From Chitinophaga oryzae (GTDB lineage: Bacteria; Bacteroidota; Bacteroidia; Chitinophagales; Chitinophagaceae): DNA of 64,000 nucleotides. Location: NCBI RefSeq assembly GCF_012516375.2, contig NZ_CP051204.2:2728001-2792000 (forward strand), written 5' to 3'. The stretch's first letter is position 1; each line of letters begins with the position of its first letter. The position numbers were made by a program, and so were the translations under genes. Positions 16,766 to 24,582 of this stretch are shown here, in pieces. The notes beneath the pieces were generated by a model, which was not told the DNA's origin, made no database searches, and saw only the letters and a list, made by a program, of their open reading frames with translations.

Positions 16766-19033
16766 ATGCACAAACGAATTTTTCTGACTTTACTGGCAGT
16801 CCTGTATGCCGGCTGTTTATCGGCCCAATGGGATTTTCAGACCCGCTATTTTAAGGTCCGTGTCGATAAACGCGGGTTTATTACCAGTATGAAGAACATC
16901 ACGGGGAAGACAGCCCGGGAATTCAGCCCGGCTGACAAACCTTCGCCGCTGATGCAGCTGTACGACGGGCAAAAGAAGATGTATTACGAGCCGGTAAAAG
17001 CCACCTGGCAGCCAGCCGGAAAGACGCTACTGCTGGCCTATTCCAACGGATCGGAGGCGAGGATACGCCTTACGCAGCATGCAAAATACCTGAAACTGAC
17101 ACTGTTGTCGCTAACTCCCGCAACCAGCATCGAGGGGATTCAATGGGGAGCATATTATACCAACATCAATAACCTTTTGGGAGAGATCATTGGCGTTGCC
17201 AGGGATACCAGCGCCGCTGTCAATTATGCGATAGGAATGCTGGCGCTGGATGACAATACGCTGGGCGGAACTTCGGCGACAACGGGGGATGCCGCGCCTT
17301 TTCAATACATCATCCATACGCCTGACGCCGGGCGGTTTCCATTGCCGGACAGCCTGCATGAAGGCCAGGTATTCAGCCTGGGTGGCGATGGCATCAGCGA
17401 CGTAGCATTTTATGCGCATAAAGAGCCCTGGTACCGTATTATGTATGGCGATGCGGCTCAGGTGGATTCACTGGGGCGCATTGCGGTTTCCTATCATTCG
17501 AGGGACCGGTCCGGCAGGCGGGAAATTTTATTTTCGCTGATACCGCATATGAAGGCTAACAAGCCCAATCATATTGATGTGCAACCATTGCCCGGCGTAG
17601 GTTATATCGGATCTTCGGTGGCGTTTTGGGGGAGCCCGGACAGTACAGCGCTCCTGGATGTGCTTCGGGAGATAGTGGTGAAGGAGAAGCTACCTTATCC
17701 GACCATTAATGGCAAATGGGTAAAAGACCCCGCTGCTTTTGTTCCGGATGCTTTAACCGGCGGCGGTTTATACGATAGTATCATCTCCTATACTTCCAGG
17801 ATGGGGTTTAAGACCATCAGTTTATACGATCAGGGATTTCTCAGGCCCAATCGTGGTAATGACGGATATATCGACGGAAAGCATTTTGAAAATAAACCGA
17901 TAAAAATGACAGCCGGAAATATGTCACACAAGGAATTTGCCTTGCTGGCGGCCCGGCAGGGGATCGTGATCGGAAGAACACCTATCACCAACTCTTTGGC
18001 GCCCGGTACCAGGGATGCCAGCCCCGTTCCGAGCGACAGCCTTTGTTGCCAGCAAAAAAGACTGCTTGTTGGAAAGATTGGTCCGGCTGATACCATCATT
18101 ACGGTAAACGATCCGGCGTACCTGGAAGAAATAGCCAGCTGGGAGGGGCATTGTGAGAACCTGAATATGATAAAGATCGGTAAAGAGCTTATTCATTACC
18201 TCGGTGTATCGGCCGCTCCGCCGTACCGGTTGTTAAACGTAAAGCGGGGATACTGGAATACGGCTCCGGCAGCCCATGCCGCGGGCGATACCATCTGCAA
18301 GCTGCAGGTGACGGTCAACTATGGTTATGACGGCGTGATCCCCAATATGCAGCTGCAGGATGAAATAGCGAAACATTATGCGGACATCTGCAAGGTCAAT
18401 GGCCTGGCTTATTATGATTTTGACGGGCAGGAGTTCCTGTTTAACAACGGCCACGGCTATTACTCGGTGAAACGTTTCTTCCGCCGGATGTTTGAACATG
18501 CCGCATCCCTGGGGGTACCGTATATCCGTTTTACCGGATCTACTTTATCGGAAGGCTCATGGCATTACCAGAGCATCTGGAATGTTGGCGGAGGAAAAAA
18601 CCTGTATGATGTGGATACGAGGGAATGGGGAAGTACTACCAGCCAGGGAAAAGATCTTCGTGATGTAACCTATGCCAATTTTTTCCCGGTGGGAATGGGA
18701 GGAAACTTTCCGATAACGGCAACGTCTACGCCGGCGCAGTATGAGCATATACAAGCTATCTCCGTAGGTGTGGGAACAACTTACAGCCTGAAGCTGAACC
18801 AGAAAGATGTGGAAGGCTGTCCGCAAAAGGACGCCATTTTCAAAGTGATCCGTACCTGGGAAGATGCACGCGCCGCCAATGCTTTTCCCCGCTGGGTAAA
18901 AACGATGCTGGCAGATCCGGCCAGGAACTGGAGGCTGGAGCCCGGGACGATAGCTGATACCTGGAATTTATACGACGTAACACATGGAGGCAGCCCCCGG
19001 CCAATAGTGCTGAGAAGGGCGCCGGGATATTGA
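16766..19033 (+). CDS. Secreted glycoside-hydrolase-like protein, family unassigned
   Basis: 755 aa from ATG 16766, which gives a signal peptide (MHKRIFLTLLAVLYAGCLSAQ); an upstream ATG at 16682 adds 28 residues that spoil it. The N-terminal part (about 22-290) looks like a beta-sandwich (DKRGFITSMKNI). The middle and C-terminal part look like a TIM-barrel hydrolase: GFKTISLYDQGF, GLAYYDFDGQEFLFN (acidic D551, D553, E556), YIRFTGSTLSEGSWHYQSIW and REWGSTTSQG. The acidic cluster after two tyrosines is a good active-site candidate. The arrangement recalls alpha-galactosidase-like enzymes, but I do not recognise the family. No PUL partners flank it. Confidence 0.6.
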   Translation: MHKRIFLTLLAVLYAGCLSAQWDFQTRYFKVRVDKRGFITSMKNITGKTAREFSPADKPSPLMQLYDGQKKMYYEPVKATWQPAGKTLLLAYSNGSEARIRLTQHAKYLKLTLLSLTPATSIEGIQWGAYYTNINNLLGEIIGVARDTSAAVNYAIGMLALDDNTLGGTSATTGDAAPFQYIIHTPDAGRFPLPDSLHEGQVFSLGGDGISDVAFYAHKEPWYRIMYGDAAQVDSLGRIAVSYHSRDRSGRREILFSLIPHMKANKPNHIDVQPLPGVGYIGSSVAFWGSPDSTALLDVLREIVVKEKLPYPTINGKWVKDPAAFVPDALTGGGLYDSIISYTSRMGFKTISLYDQGFLRPNRGNDGYIDGKHFENKPIKMTAGNMSHKEFALLAARQGIVIGRTPITNSLAPGTRDASPVPSDSLCCQQKRLLVGKIGPADTIITVNDPAYLEEIASWEGHCENLNMIKIGKELIHYLGVSAAPPYRLLNVKRGYWNTAPAAHAAGDTICKLQVTVNYGYDGVIPNMQLQDEIAKHYADICKVNGLAYYDFDGQEFLFNNGHGYYSVKRFFRRMFEHAASLGVPYIRFTGSTLSEGSWHYQSIWNVGGGKNLYDVDTREWGSTTSQGKDLRDVTYANFFPVGMGGNFPITATSTPAQYEHIQAISVGVGTTYSLKLNQKDVEGCPQKDAIFKVIRTWEDARAANAFPRWVKTMLADPARNWRLEPGTIADTWNLYDVTHGGSPRPIVLRRAPGY

Positions 19034-19065
19034 AAGGGTGCCCCCGGACGGGGGCACCCTTTTTA
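19034..19065. terminator. Strong terminator between convergent genes
   Basis: A stem of about 13 bp (AAAGGGTGCCCCC, loop GGAC, GGGGGCACCCTTT) is followed by TTTTTATTT on the plus strand. It lies in the 45-base gap between the glycosidase-like stop and the EF-G paralogue stop and serves the plus-strand gene. On the minus strand the tail is only a short TTT. Confidence 0.9.
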
Positions 19066-19078
19066 TTTGAGGCAGGCA

Positions 19079-21127
19079 TCAGCGGCTGACCGGTTGATAG
19101 GCTTCGAAAGTGACAGAGGCATTGGCTCTTCCGGAGGAGAGCGTACGCAGGGTGGTCACATATCCGAAGAGGTCGGCCAGCGGCACACTGGCAGTGATGT
19201 CCTGCACATTGTTTTTGATTTCCATGTGACGGATCACGCCACGGCGCCTGTTAAGATCGCCGGCGAGCGCACCGGTATATTCTTCCGGTGTGGTGACTTC
19301 CACGGACATGACCGGTTCCAGCATACGCGGGCCCGCCTGGGCCGCGATATTGCGGAAAGCAATCATGGCCACCTGTTCAAAGTCCTGCGCGTGGGAGTCG
19401 TTGGGATGTATTTTACCATCGAGCAGCCGGATACGCATGGCATGAAGGGGATACCCTTTGAGCGGGCCGGTTTTCATCGCAGCTTCAAAGCCTTTGCTGA
19501 TGGAAGGAATGAACTCCTTCGGTATGGCGCCGCCTTTGATGTCGTTGATAAATTCCAGTCCCGGCTGACCGTCTTCCCGGGGCGACATTTCAAACGTGAT
19601 GTCTGCAAAGTTGCCCGAGCCGCCGGTTTGTTTTTTAAACACCTCATGATGGGTGACCGCCTGCGTGAGTATTTCCTTGTACGCAATCTGCGGCGCCCCT
19701 TTGTTGATCTGCAGCTGGTATTCCGTGGCCAGTTTTTCCAGCACCACTTCCAGGTGCAGTTCACCCATGCCTTTGAGGATAGTTTGGCCGGAGGCCTTGT
19801 CTACCTCTACTGACAAGGTGGGATCTTCATCCAGCAGTCCTGCCAGCGCTTCGCCCAGCCTGTCGGCATCTTTGGCTGCTTTGGCTTCCACGGCGTAACC
19901 GATCATGGGTTCGGGGAAGCTGATACGTTCCAGCAATACCGGATGGTCCGGATGGGACAGCGTGTCGCCGGTTTTAACGTCTTTCAGTCCTACTACTGCG
20001 CCGATGTCGCCGGCGCCTATTTCGTTCACCGGTTCAAACTTATCGGACATGATGCGCAGCAGGCGGCTGATGCGGACGGTACGGCCGGAGCGGCTGTTCC
20101 ACAGCATGTCGCCCGTGCGTAAAATGCCGGCATATACGCGTACTAACGTCAACCTGCCTACGTAGTCGTCGACCATAATTTTGAAGGCCAGTCCGGCTAC
20201 CTTCGATTCAGGGGTGGCCGGTATGGTAATGGCTTCGCCGGAATCAGGATCGGCGGCATGTACCACCGGAATATCTTCCGGCGAGGGCAGGTAGGCCGCC
20301 ACCGCGTTGAGCAGGGGCTGTATGCCTTTATTCCTGTAGGCGGCGCCTGCGAAGGCCGGTACGGCCAGCATGTTGAGCGTGGCATAGCGCATGGCGGCTA
20401 TGATGGTTGCTTCGCTGACGTTGTCCGGTGTGCCGGTGTATTGTTCCAGCAGTGGTTCGTACAACAGCGACAGTTCTTCCAGCATATTCCTGCGGGCCTG
20501 CATGGCCGCTTCCAGCAGCTCGTCCGGGATGGCTGTTTCTTCAAACAGTTTACCGTCGTCGTCATGCCAGAGCAGCGCTTTCATGCGGACAAGGTCTATT
20601 ACGCCGGTGAAGCTGTCTTCCTGCCCGATGGGCAGCTGCAGCGGAATAACGTTAGCGTGCAGTCGTTCCCGTATTTCGGCCACAACCCGCTGGAAGTCGG
20701 CGCCCTGCCGGTCCATTTTATTGATCATCACAATGCGCGGCACGTTGTAGTGGTTGGCCTGGCGCCATACTGTTTCTGATTGCGGCTGCACGCCCGAGCG
20801 GGCGCAGAATACCGCGACGGCGCCGTCGAGCACGCGCAGAGAACGTTCTACTTCGGCCGTAAAATCCACGTGGCCGGGCGTATCAATAATATTGACCTGG
20901 TATTTTTCATCCGCATAATTCCAGTACGTGGTGATCGCTGCGGAAGAGATGGTGATGCCCCGTTTTTCTTCCTGCGGATCGGTGTCCATGATGGTATTAC
21001 CGTCATCTACATTACCCAGTTTATGTGTAAGGCCGGTGTAATACAGCATTCTTTCCGTGAGTGTTGTTTTACCGGCGTCGATATGCGCCATGATGCCTAT
21101 ATTTCTGAATCGGGACAGTTGTCTCAT
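19079..21127 (-). CDS. fusA: Elongation factor G paralogue
   Basis: 682 aa. It has the full EF-G layout with intact GTPase motifs: G1 [10 protein letters not shown]2 RGITI, G3 DTPGH, G4 NKMD. EF-G domains II to V follow, ending in [16 protein letters not shown]. It is shorter than the usual housekeeping EF-G. Switch I reads [22 protein letters not shown] instead of the common EVHxGxATMDWMEQExERGITI, and NVDDG recalls the EFG2 lineage linked to ribosome recycling. No rpsL, rpsG or tuf genes flank it, so this is a stand-alone copy and probably not the main translocase. Its roughly 400-base leader carries two small ORFs and two terminators. Confidence 0.85.
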   Translation of the reverse strand: MRQLSRFRNIGIMAHIDAGKTTLTERMLYYTGLTHKLGNVDDGNTIMDTDPQEEKRGITISSAAITTYWNYADEKYQVNIIDTPGHVDFTAEVERSLRVLDGAVAVFCARSGVQPQSETVWRQANHYNVPRIVMINKMDRQGADFQRVVAEIRERLHANVIPLQLPIGQEDSFTGVIDLVRMKALLWHDDDGKLFEETAIPDELLEAAMQARRNMLEELSLLYEPLLEQYTGTPDNVSEATIIAAMRYATLNMLAVPAFAGAAYRNKGIQPLLNAVAAYLPSPEDIPVVHAADPDSGEAITIPATPESKVAGLAFKIMVDDYVGRLTLVRVYAGILRTGDMLWNSRSGRTVRISRLLRIMSDKFEPVNEIGAGDIGAVVGLKDVKTGDTLSHPDHPVLLERISFPEPMIGYAVEAKAAKDADRLGEALAGLLDEDPTLSVEVDKASGQTILKGMGELHLEVVLEKLATEYQLQINKGAPQIAYKEILTQAVTHHEVFKKQTGGSGNFADITFEMSPREDGQPGLEFINDIKGGAIPKEFIPSISKGFEAAMKTGPLKGYPLHAMRIRLLDGKIHPNDSHAQDFEQVAMIAFRNIAAQAGPRMLEPVMSVEVTTPEEYTGALAGDLNRRRGVIRHMEIKNNVQDITASVPLADLFGYVTTLRTLSSGRANASVTFEAYQPVSR

Positions 21128-21153
21128 ATAATATCTTCTTTAAAAATCGGAAT

Positions 21154-21183
21154 AAAAAAGCCTCTCATACGGTAATGAGAGGC
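21154..21183 (-). terminator. Leader terminator T2 of the EF-G paralogue
   Basis: On the minus strand GCCTCTCAT and ATGAGAGGC form a 9-bp stem with loop TACCGT, followed by TTTTTTATT. It ends about 27 bases before the EF-G start codon on the same strand, so it can only act as an attenuator. CATTACCG inside the hairpin can instead pair with CGGTAATG at 21211-21218, which overlaps the stop codon of leader ORF 2. Confidence 0.85.
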
Positions 21184-21212
21184 ATTGCGTTATGGCAACA
21201 GCATGCCAGACA

Positions 21213-21263
21213 TTACCGGTGTGGCCGGATGTATACAGTCATTGTTGTGATCAATACTTTCAT
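21213..21263 (-). CDS. Candidate leader peptide 2 (16 aa)
   Basis: ATG at 21261-21263 to TAA at 21213-21215 encodes MKVLITTMTVYIRPHR. It sits between terminators T1 and T2 in the EF-G paralogue leader. Its last sense codon and stop (CGG TAA TG) form the 5' strand of a helix that competes with T2. A translating or stalled ribosome here would change the fold. Position and overlap are the only evidence for translation; no strong ribosome-binding site is visible. Confidence 0.5.
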   Translation of the reverse strand: MKVLITTMTVYIRPHR

Positions 21264-21320
21264 AAGGCAGTGATCATTTACAGTATGTAAAAAGGGAGCC
21301 GGAACGGCAGGGGAGACAAA

Positions 21321-21350
21321 ATAAAAAGGCCTCTTCGGATGAAGAGGCCT
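21321..21350 (-). terminator. Leader terminator T1 of the EF-G paralogue
   Basis: On the minus strand AGGCCTCTTC and GAAGAGGCCT form a perfect 10-bp stem with loop ATCC, followed by TTTTATTTT. It lies 41 bases past the stop of leader ORF 1. AAGAGG at 21387-21392, overlapping that stop codon (TAAGAGG), can pair with CCTCTT in the 5' arm of T1 and compete with it. Confidence 0.88.
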
Positions 21351-21390
21351 CCAATATGATAATGGGAGTTATTTCACTTGATGATACCTC

Positions 21391-21510
21391 TTATATCCGG
21401 GTTGGATCTGCCTCCCCGTCTTGAATAAAGACAATACGAGTACTTGCAATTACCGCTCTGATAACGGAATCGTTTTTCCTGTTTGCCTGATATTTAAAGG
21501 TGTTTTTCAT
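21391..21510 (-). CDS. Candidate leader peptide 1 (39 aa)
   Basis: ATG at 21508-21510 to TAA at 21391-21393, starting about 25 bases after the predicted transcription start and preceded by AAAGAG. The product begins MKNTFKYQANRKNDSVIRAV and ends DPTRI; it is basic and has no membrane segment. It precedes terminator T1, and its stop codon overlaps the strand that competes with T1. It is probably a regulatory leader peptide of the EF-G paralogue, or possibly a small protein in its own right. Confidence 0.6.
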   Translation of the reverse strand: MKNTFKYQANRKNDSVIRAVIASTRIVFIQDGEADPTRI

Positions 21511-21539
21511 CTCTTTAATGTGAGTGATTTTTTGCGATG

Positions 21540-21570
21540 CAAAGATAATGATATTTCTGATGTGAACAAA
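21540..21570 (-). promoter_or_regulatory. Consensus promoter of the EF-G paralogue leader
   Basis: On the minus strand TTTG (21567-21570), exactly 19 bases, then TATCTTTG (21540-21547). This is a full match to the Bacteroidota sigma-70-type consensus TTTG-N19-TAnnTTTG. Transcription should start near 21533, giving a leader of roughly 400 bases before the EF-G ATG at 21127. Confidence 0.85.
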
Positions 21571-21644
21571 ATGCGGTACGGATTGTCTTCTATTTGTACA
21601 GAAAATTCGCAGGATTGTACCGATGACGATCGGCCGGTTGGGTG

Positions 21645-21652
21645 TACTTTTG
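21645..21652 (+). promoter_or_regulatory. -7 element of the aldo/keto reductase gene
   Basis: TACTTTTG matches TAnnTTTG; no good -33 is visible. Start of transcription near 21659 excludes the ATG at 21623 and supports translation from 21683. Confidence 0.5.
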
Positions 21653-21682
21653 CATCATCCTTTTATGATAAAATTTAAACGA

Positions 21683-22516
21683 ATGAATATTACAGATCTT
21701 ACAGGCACTGTGCAATTGGCTAACGGCGTAAAGATGCCTTATTTCGGATTAGGTGTGTGGCAGACCAATGAAGGACAGGAAGTGATAGATGCCGTGACTT
21801 ATGCGCTGGACGCTGGTTACCGGCACATTGATACCGCGGCGGTTTACGAAAATGAAGACGGCGTAGGCACCGCTGTCGCCAATAACAAAACAGACAGAAA
21901 AGATATTTTTATTACCAGTAAAGTCTGGAATGCTGATCAGGGTTACGATAGTACGCTGAAGGCGTTTGACACTTCCCTGGAAAAACTGAAAACCGACTAC
22001 CTGGACCTTTACCTGATCCACTGGCCGGTAAAAGGAAAGTACAAAGAAACCTGGCGCGCGCTGGAAAAACTGTATGCAGACGGCCGGGTAAAAGCCATCG
22101 GCGTCAGCAATTTCCTCCAACATCACCTGGAAGACCTGTTCCAGAGCGCTAACATATTGCCGATGGTAGACCAGCTGGAGTTCCATCCTTACCTCGTGCA
22201 ACAACCGCTGCTCGATTTCTGTCGTCAGCACCACATTCAATACCAGGCCTGGAGCCCGCTGATGCAGGGCAAAGCGTTTAAAGTGCCTGAACTGCAGCAG
22301 CTGGCGGAAAAGTACGGTGTGACCGTAGCTCAACTGGTGCTGCGCTGGGATTTGCAGAAAGGGGTGGTGACTATCCCGAAAAGCGTTCAGCAGCAACGTA
22401 TCATTTCCAATGCAGAGATTTTCGATTTCGAGATCACCGCTGAAGATGTGGCGGCAATGGATGCACTGGACCGGGGCGAAAGAATGGGGCCCGACCCGGA
22501 CAACTTTAATTTCTAA
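21683..22516 (+). CDS. Aldo/keto reductase
   Basis: 277 aa from ATG 21683; upstream in-frame ATGs at 21623 and 21665 precede or crowd the predicted transcription start. It is an NADPH-dependent carbonyl reductase of the AKR superfamily (AKR5-like size). The catalytic tetrad is visible: AGYRHIDTAAVYENE (Asp, Tyr), FITSKVW (Lys) and LYLIHWP (His). VKAIGVSNF, QLEFHPYL and the cofactor-binding IPKSVQQQRIISNAEIFDF are also family-typical. It is transcribed divergently from the EF-G paralogue, stands alone and ends at a terminator. The likely substrates are small aldehydes or keto compounds. Confidence 0.92.
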   Translation: MNITDLTGTVQLANGVKMPYFGLGVWQTNEGQEVIDAVTYALDAGYRHIDTAAVYENEDGVGTAVANNKTDRKDIFITSKVWNADQGYDSTLKAFDTSLEKLKTDYLDLYLIHWPVKGKYKETWRALEKLYADGRVKAIGVSNFLQHHLEDLFQSANILPMVDQLEFHPYLVQQPLLDFCRQHHIQYQAWSPLMQGKAFKVPELQQLAEKYGVTVAQLVLRWDLQKGVVTIPKSVQQQRIISNAEIFDFEITAEDVAAMDALDRGERMGPDPDNFNF

Positions 22517-22556
22517 GATCTTCATCGATTGTAAGCATACGGATCATGCTTGTATT

Positions 22557-22590
22557 AAGCCGTCTCTCCACAGCAGAGGCGGCTTTTTTA
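22557..22590 (+). terminator. Terminator after the aldo/keto reductase gene
   Basis: AAGCCGTCTCT (22557-22567) pairs with AGAGGCGGCTT (22575-22585), with one G-U pair, followed by a long T-rich tract. Confidence 0.85.
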
Positions 22591-22610
22591 TTTTTTTCCT
22601 TAAAACATCA

Positions 22611-22638
22611 GATGTTTAATTTAAACATCATACCTTTG
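22611..22638 (+). promoter_or_regulatory. Palindromic operator abutting the GntR promoter
   Basis: GATGTTTAATTTAAACATC (22611-22629) is a perfect 9-bp inverted repeat around one base. It lies directly before a perfect -7 element TACCTTTG (22631-22638). A protein bound here would block the promoter of the GntR-TauE-DUF1634 operon, so autoregulation is likely. Confidence 0.7.
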
Positions 22639-22678
22639 TTGAAATTTCTGAATTTTAAATTTTCAAATTTTGAAATAG

Positions 22679-23332
22679 ATGGACCAGACATCGAAACTTT
22701 CCAACCGCGTTATCAACGCTATACAGAAAGACATCTCACAGGGCATTTATAAACCCGGACAGAAGATACCGACAGAACCTGAGCTGATGGTGCAGTACGC
22801 GGTAGGGCGTTCCACCATCCGGGAGGCGATAAAGACGCTCGCCATGTCGGGCGTATTGCGTGTGCAGCAGGGATCGGGCACCTATGTGAGTGAGACGGTG
22901 CAGACAGAATCGCTGGACCAGCGGCTGCGGCGTGCGGATTTTGAAGAGATCAACCAGGTGCGGCGCATGCTGGACTATGAAATTGTGAAGCTGGCGGCGC
23001 AGCATCATACCAAAGCGTCGCTGGCAGAGATGAAGAAATACCTCGACCTGCGTAAAAAAGCGATCCTGGAGCAGCGGTACCAGGACTGCATGGAGGCGGA
23101 CATCGCGTTTCATACAACCATTGCCAAAGCCAGCGGCAATCATGTGCTGGCGGACCTCTATCGCAGTTTTACCGCTGTGATCCGTGACTTCTTTGCCAAA
23201 AGGGACACCGAGAGCATCAGTCATTTTGCGATCAGTCATCATCTGCATGAACAGTTGTATGAAGCTGTTAAAAGCGGTAATGTGAAGTTATCCCGGCAGG
23301 CGATGGAAGATATCCTGGACAACAACTACTAA
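22679..23332 (+). CDS. GntR-family regulator, FCD (FadR) type
   Basis: 217 aa. The N-terminal winged helix-turn-helix includes ISQGIYKPGQKIPTEPELMVQYAVGRSTIREAIKTL and the wing GVLRVQQGSGTYV. The C-terminal all-helical FCD domain has conserved metal-site residues in the DIAFHTTIAKAS and HHLHEQLYEAV segments. FCD regulators usually respond to organic acids. It is the first gene of an operon with a TauE/SafE permease (11 bases later) and a DUF1634 protein. It probably represses its own operon through the palindrome just upstream. Confidence 0.92.
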   Translation: MDQTSKLSNRVINAIQKDISQGIYKPGQKIPTEPELMVQYAVGRSTIREAIKTLAMSGVLRVQQGSGTYVSETVQTESLDQRLRRADFEEINQVRRMLDYEIVKLAAQHHTKASLAEMKKYLDLRKKAILEQRYQDCMEADIAFHTTIAKASGNHVLADLYRSFTAVIRDFFAKRDTESISHFAISHHLHEQLYEAVKSGNVKLSRQAMEDILDNNY

Positions 23333-23343
23333 AATTCTGACAG

Positions 23344-24177
23344 ATGAACATACTTATTTTCAGCCTGATACTCCTGGCAGGCGCTTATGTGGCGGGTCTT
23401 CTAGGTTCGCTGACAGGCCTGGGCGGAGGAGTGGTCGTTATCCCGTTACTGACGCTGGTGTTTCATGTAGATATCCGTTACGCTATCGGGGCGGCGCTGC
23501 TGGCTTCCATCGCCAATTCGTCCGGTGCGGCATCGGCTTACATCAAAGAGGGGATCACCAACGTGCGGCTGGGCATGTTCCTGGAAATAGCGACCACGGT
23601 GGGAGCGGTAGGAGGGGCGCTGATAGCGGTCTTTACGCCGACAAATACCATCGCTATCCTCTTTGGCGTGGTATTGATTTTTTCCGCACTGATGACTGTC
23701 CGCAAGAAACATGAACATGCCCTGCAGGAAGGCAGCCGCTTGTCCTACATCTTAAAACTGAACAGCAATTACCCTACGCCGCAGGGTGAAGTATCCTACA
23801 AACTGCAGAACATTGGCGGCGGTTTTTCCATCATGTTGCTGGCGGGCGTCTTATCCGGACTGCTGGGCATTGGCTCCGGTGCGTTGAAAGTGCTGGCGAT
23901 GGATGGGGCCATGAAGATACCTTTTAAGGTCAGCACCACGACCAGCAATTTTATGATCGGCGTTACGGCGGCCGCCAGCGCAGTTGTGTATTTACAACGC
24001 GGTTACATTGATCCGGGCATCGCTTTCCCGGTGGTGCTGGGCGTGCTGGGCGGCGCCTTTACCGGCGCACGGTTGCTTACCGTGATGAACCCGAAAACGT
24101 TGCGGTACATTTTCTGCGCAGCCATTTCTTTTGTAGCGCTGGAAATGATCTACAACGGATTACATCATCAGTTTTAA
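23344..24177 (+). CDS. TauE/SafE-family membrane transporter
   Basis: 277 aa, very hydrophobic, with about eight membrane segments arranged as two similar halves. Each half starts with a glycine-rich helix (YVAGLLGSLTGLGGGVVVIPLL; LAGVLSGLLGIGSGALKVLAM). This is the TauE/SafE pattern, a family linked to export or import of sulfite, sulfoacetate, sulfolactate and other small anions. Control by an FCD GntR regulator points to a small organic acid or sulfonate. Together with the DUF1634 partner it forms a compact three-gene unit. Confidence 0.9.
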   Translation: MNILIFSLILLAGAYVAGLLGSLTGLGGGVVVIPLLTLVFHVDIRYAIGAALLASIANSSGAASAYIKEGITNVRLGMFLEIATTVGAVGGALIAVFTPTNTIAILFGVVLIFSALMTVRKKHEHALQEGSRLSYILKLNSNYPTPQGEVSYKLQNIGGGFSIMLLAGVLSGLLGIGSGALKVLAMDGAMKIPFKVSTTTSNFMIGVTAAASAVVYLQRGYIDPGIAFPVVLGVLGGAFTGARLLTVMNPKTLRYIFCAAISFVALEMIYNGLHHQF

Positions 24178-24186
24178 ATACCGGCC

Positions 24187-24582
24187 ATGAAACTTATTAA
24201 AACACTCACCGGCGACAGAGATATTGCTTTACTGGTAGGACAGGTGCTGCGTACCGGCGTGATCACCGCCAGCGCCATTGCTTTTGTGGGAGGCGTCTTA
24301 TACCTGGCCAAACATGGGGCAGACAGTATCCCCGATTACAGCACATTTACCGGCGAAGGAAAAGAGTACACGACGTTCAGCGGTATCTTCCGCGGGCTGA
24401 CAACATTCAAACCTTCAGCCGTCATCCAGTTCGGGGCATTGATACTGCTGGCCACGCCTATACTCCGCATCTGCTTTTCCCTCATTGGATTTGCTGTGGA
24501 GAAAGACAGGATGTACGTGGTGATCACGCTGATCGTGTTGGGCATCATTCTCTTCAGCATGTTCGGCGGCCTGAAAGTATAG
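24187..24582 (+). CDS. DUF1634 membrane protein
   Basis: 131 aa with three predicted membrane helices (about 18-36, 83-102, 108-127) and a soluble loop between the first two (TFTGEGKEYTTFSGIFRGL). DUF1634 proteins are commonly encoded next to TauE/SafE permeases, and here the gene follows after 9 bases. It is probably an accessory subunit of that transporter. Its stop codon directly abuts the stop of the convergent PLP enzyme gene. Confidence 0.85.
   Translation: MKLIKTLTGDRDIALLVGQVLRTGVITASAIAFVGGVLYLAKHGADSIPDYSTFTGEGKEYTTFSGIFRGLTTFKPSAVIQFGALILLATPILRICFSLIGFAVEKDRMYVVITLIVLGIILFSMFGGLKV

Noticed and set aside
21421..21678. 85-aa plus-strand ORF opposite the EF-G leader
   Set aside because: It crosses both the consensus EF-G leader promoter and the aldo/keto reductase promoter and shows no coding character.
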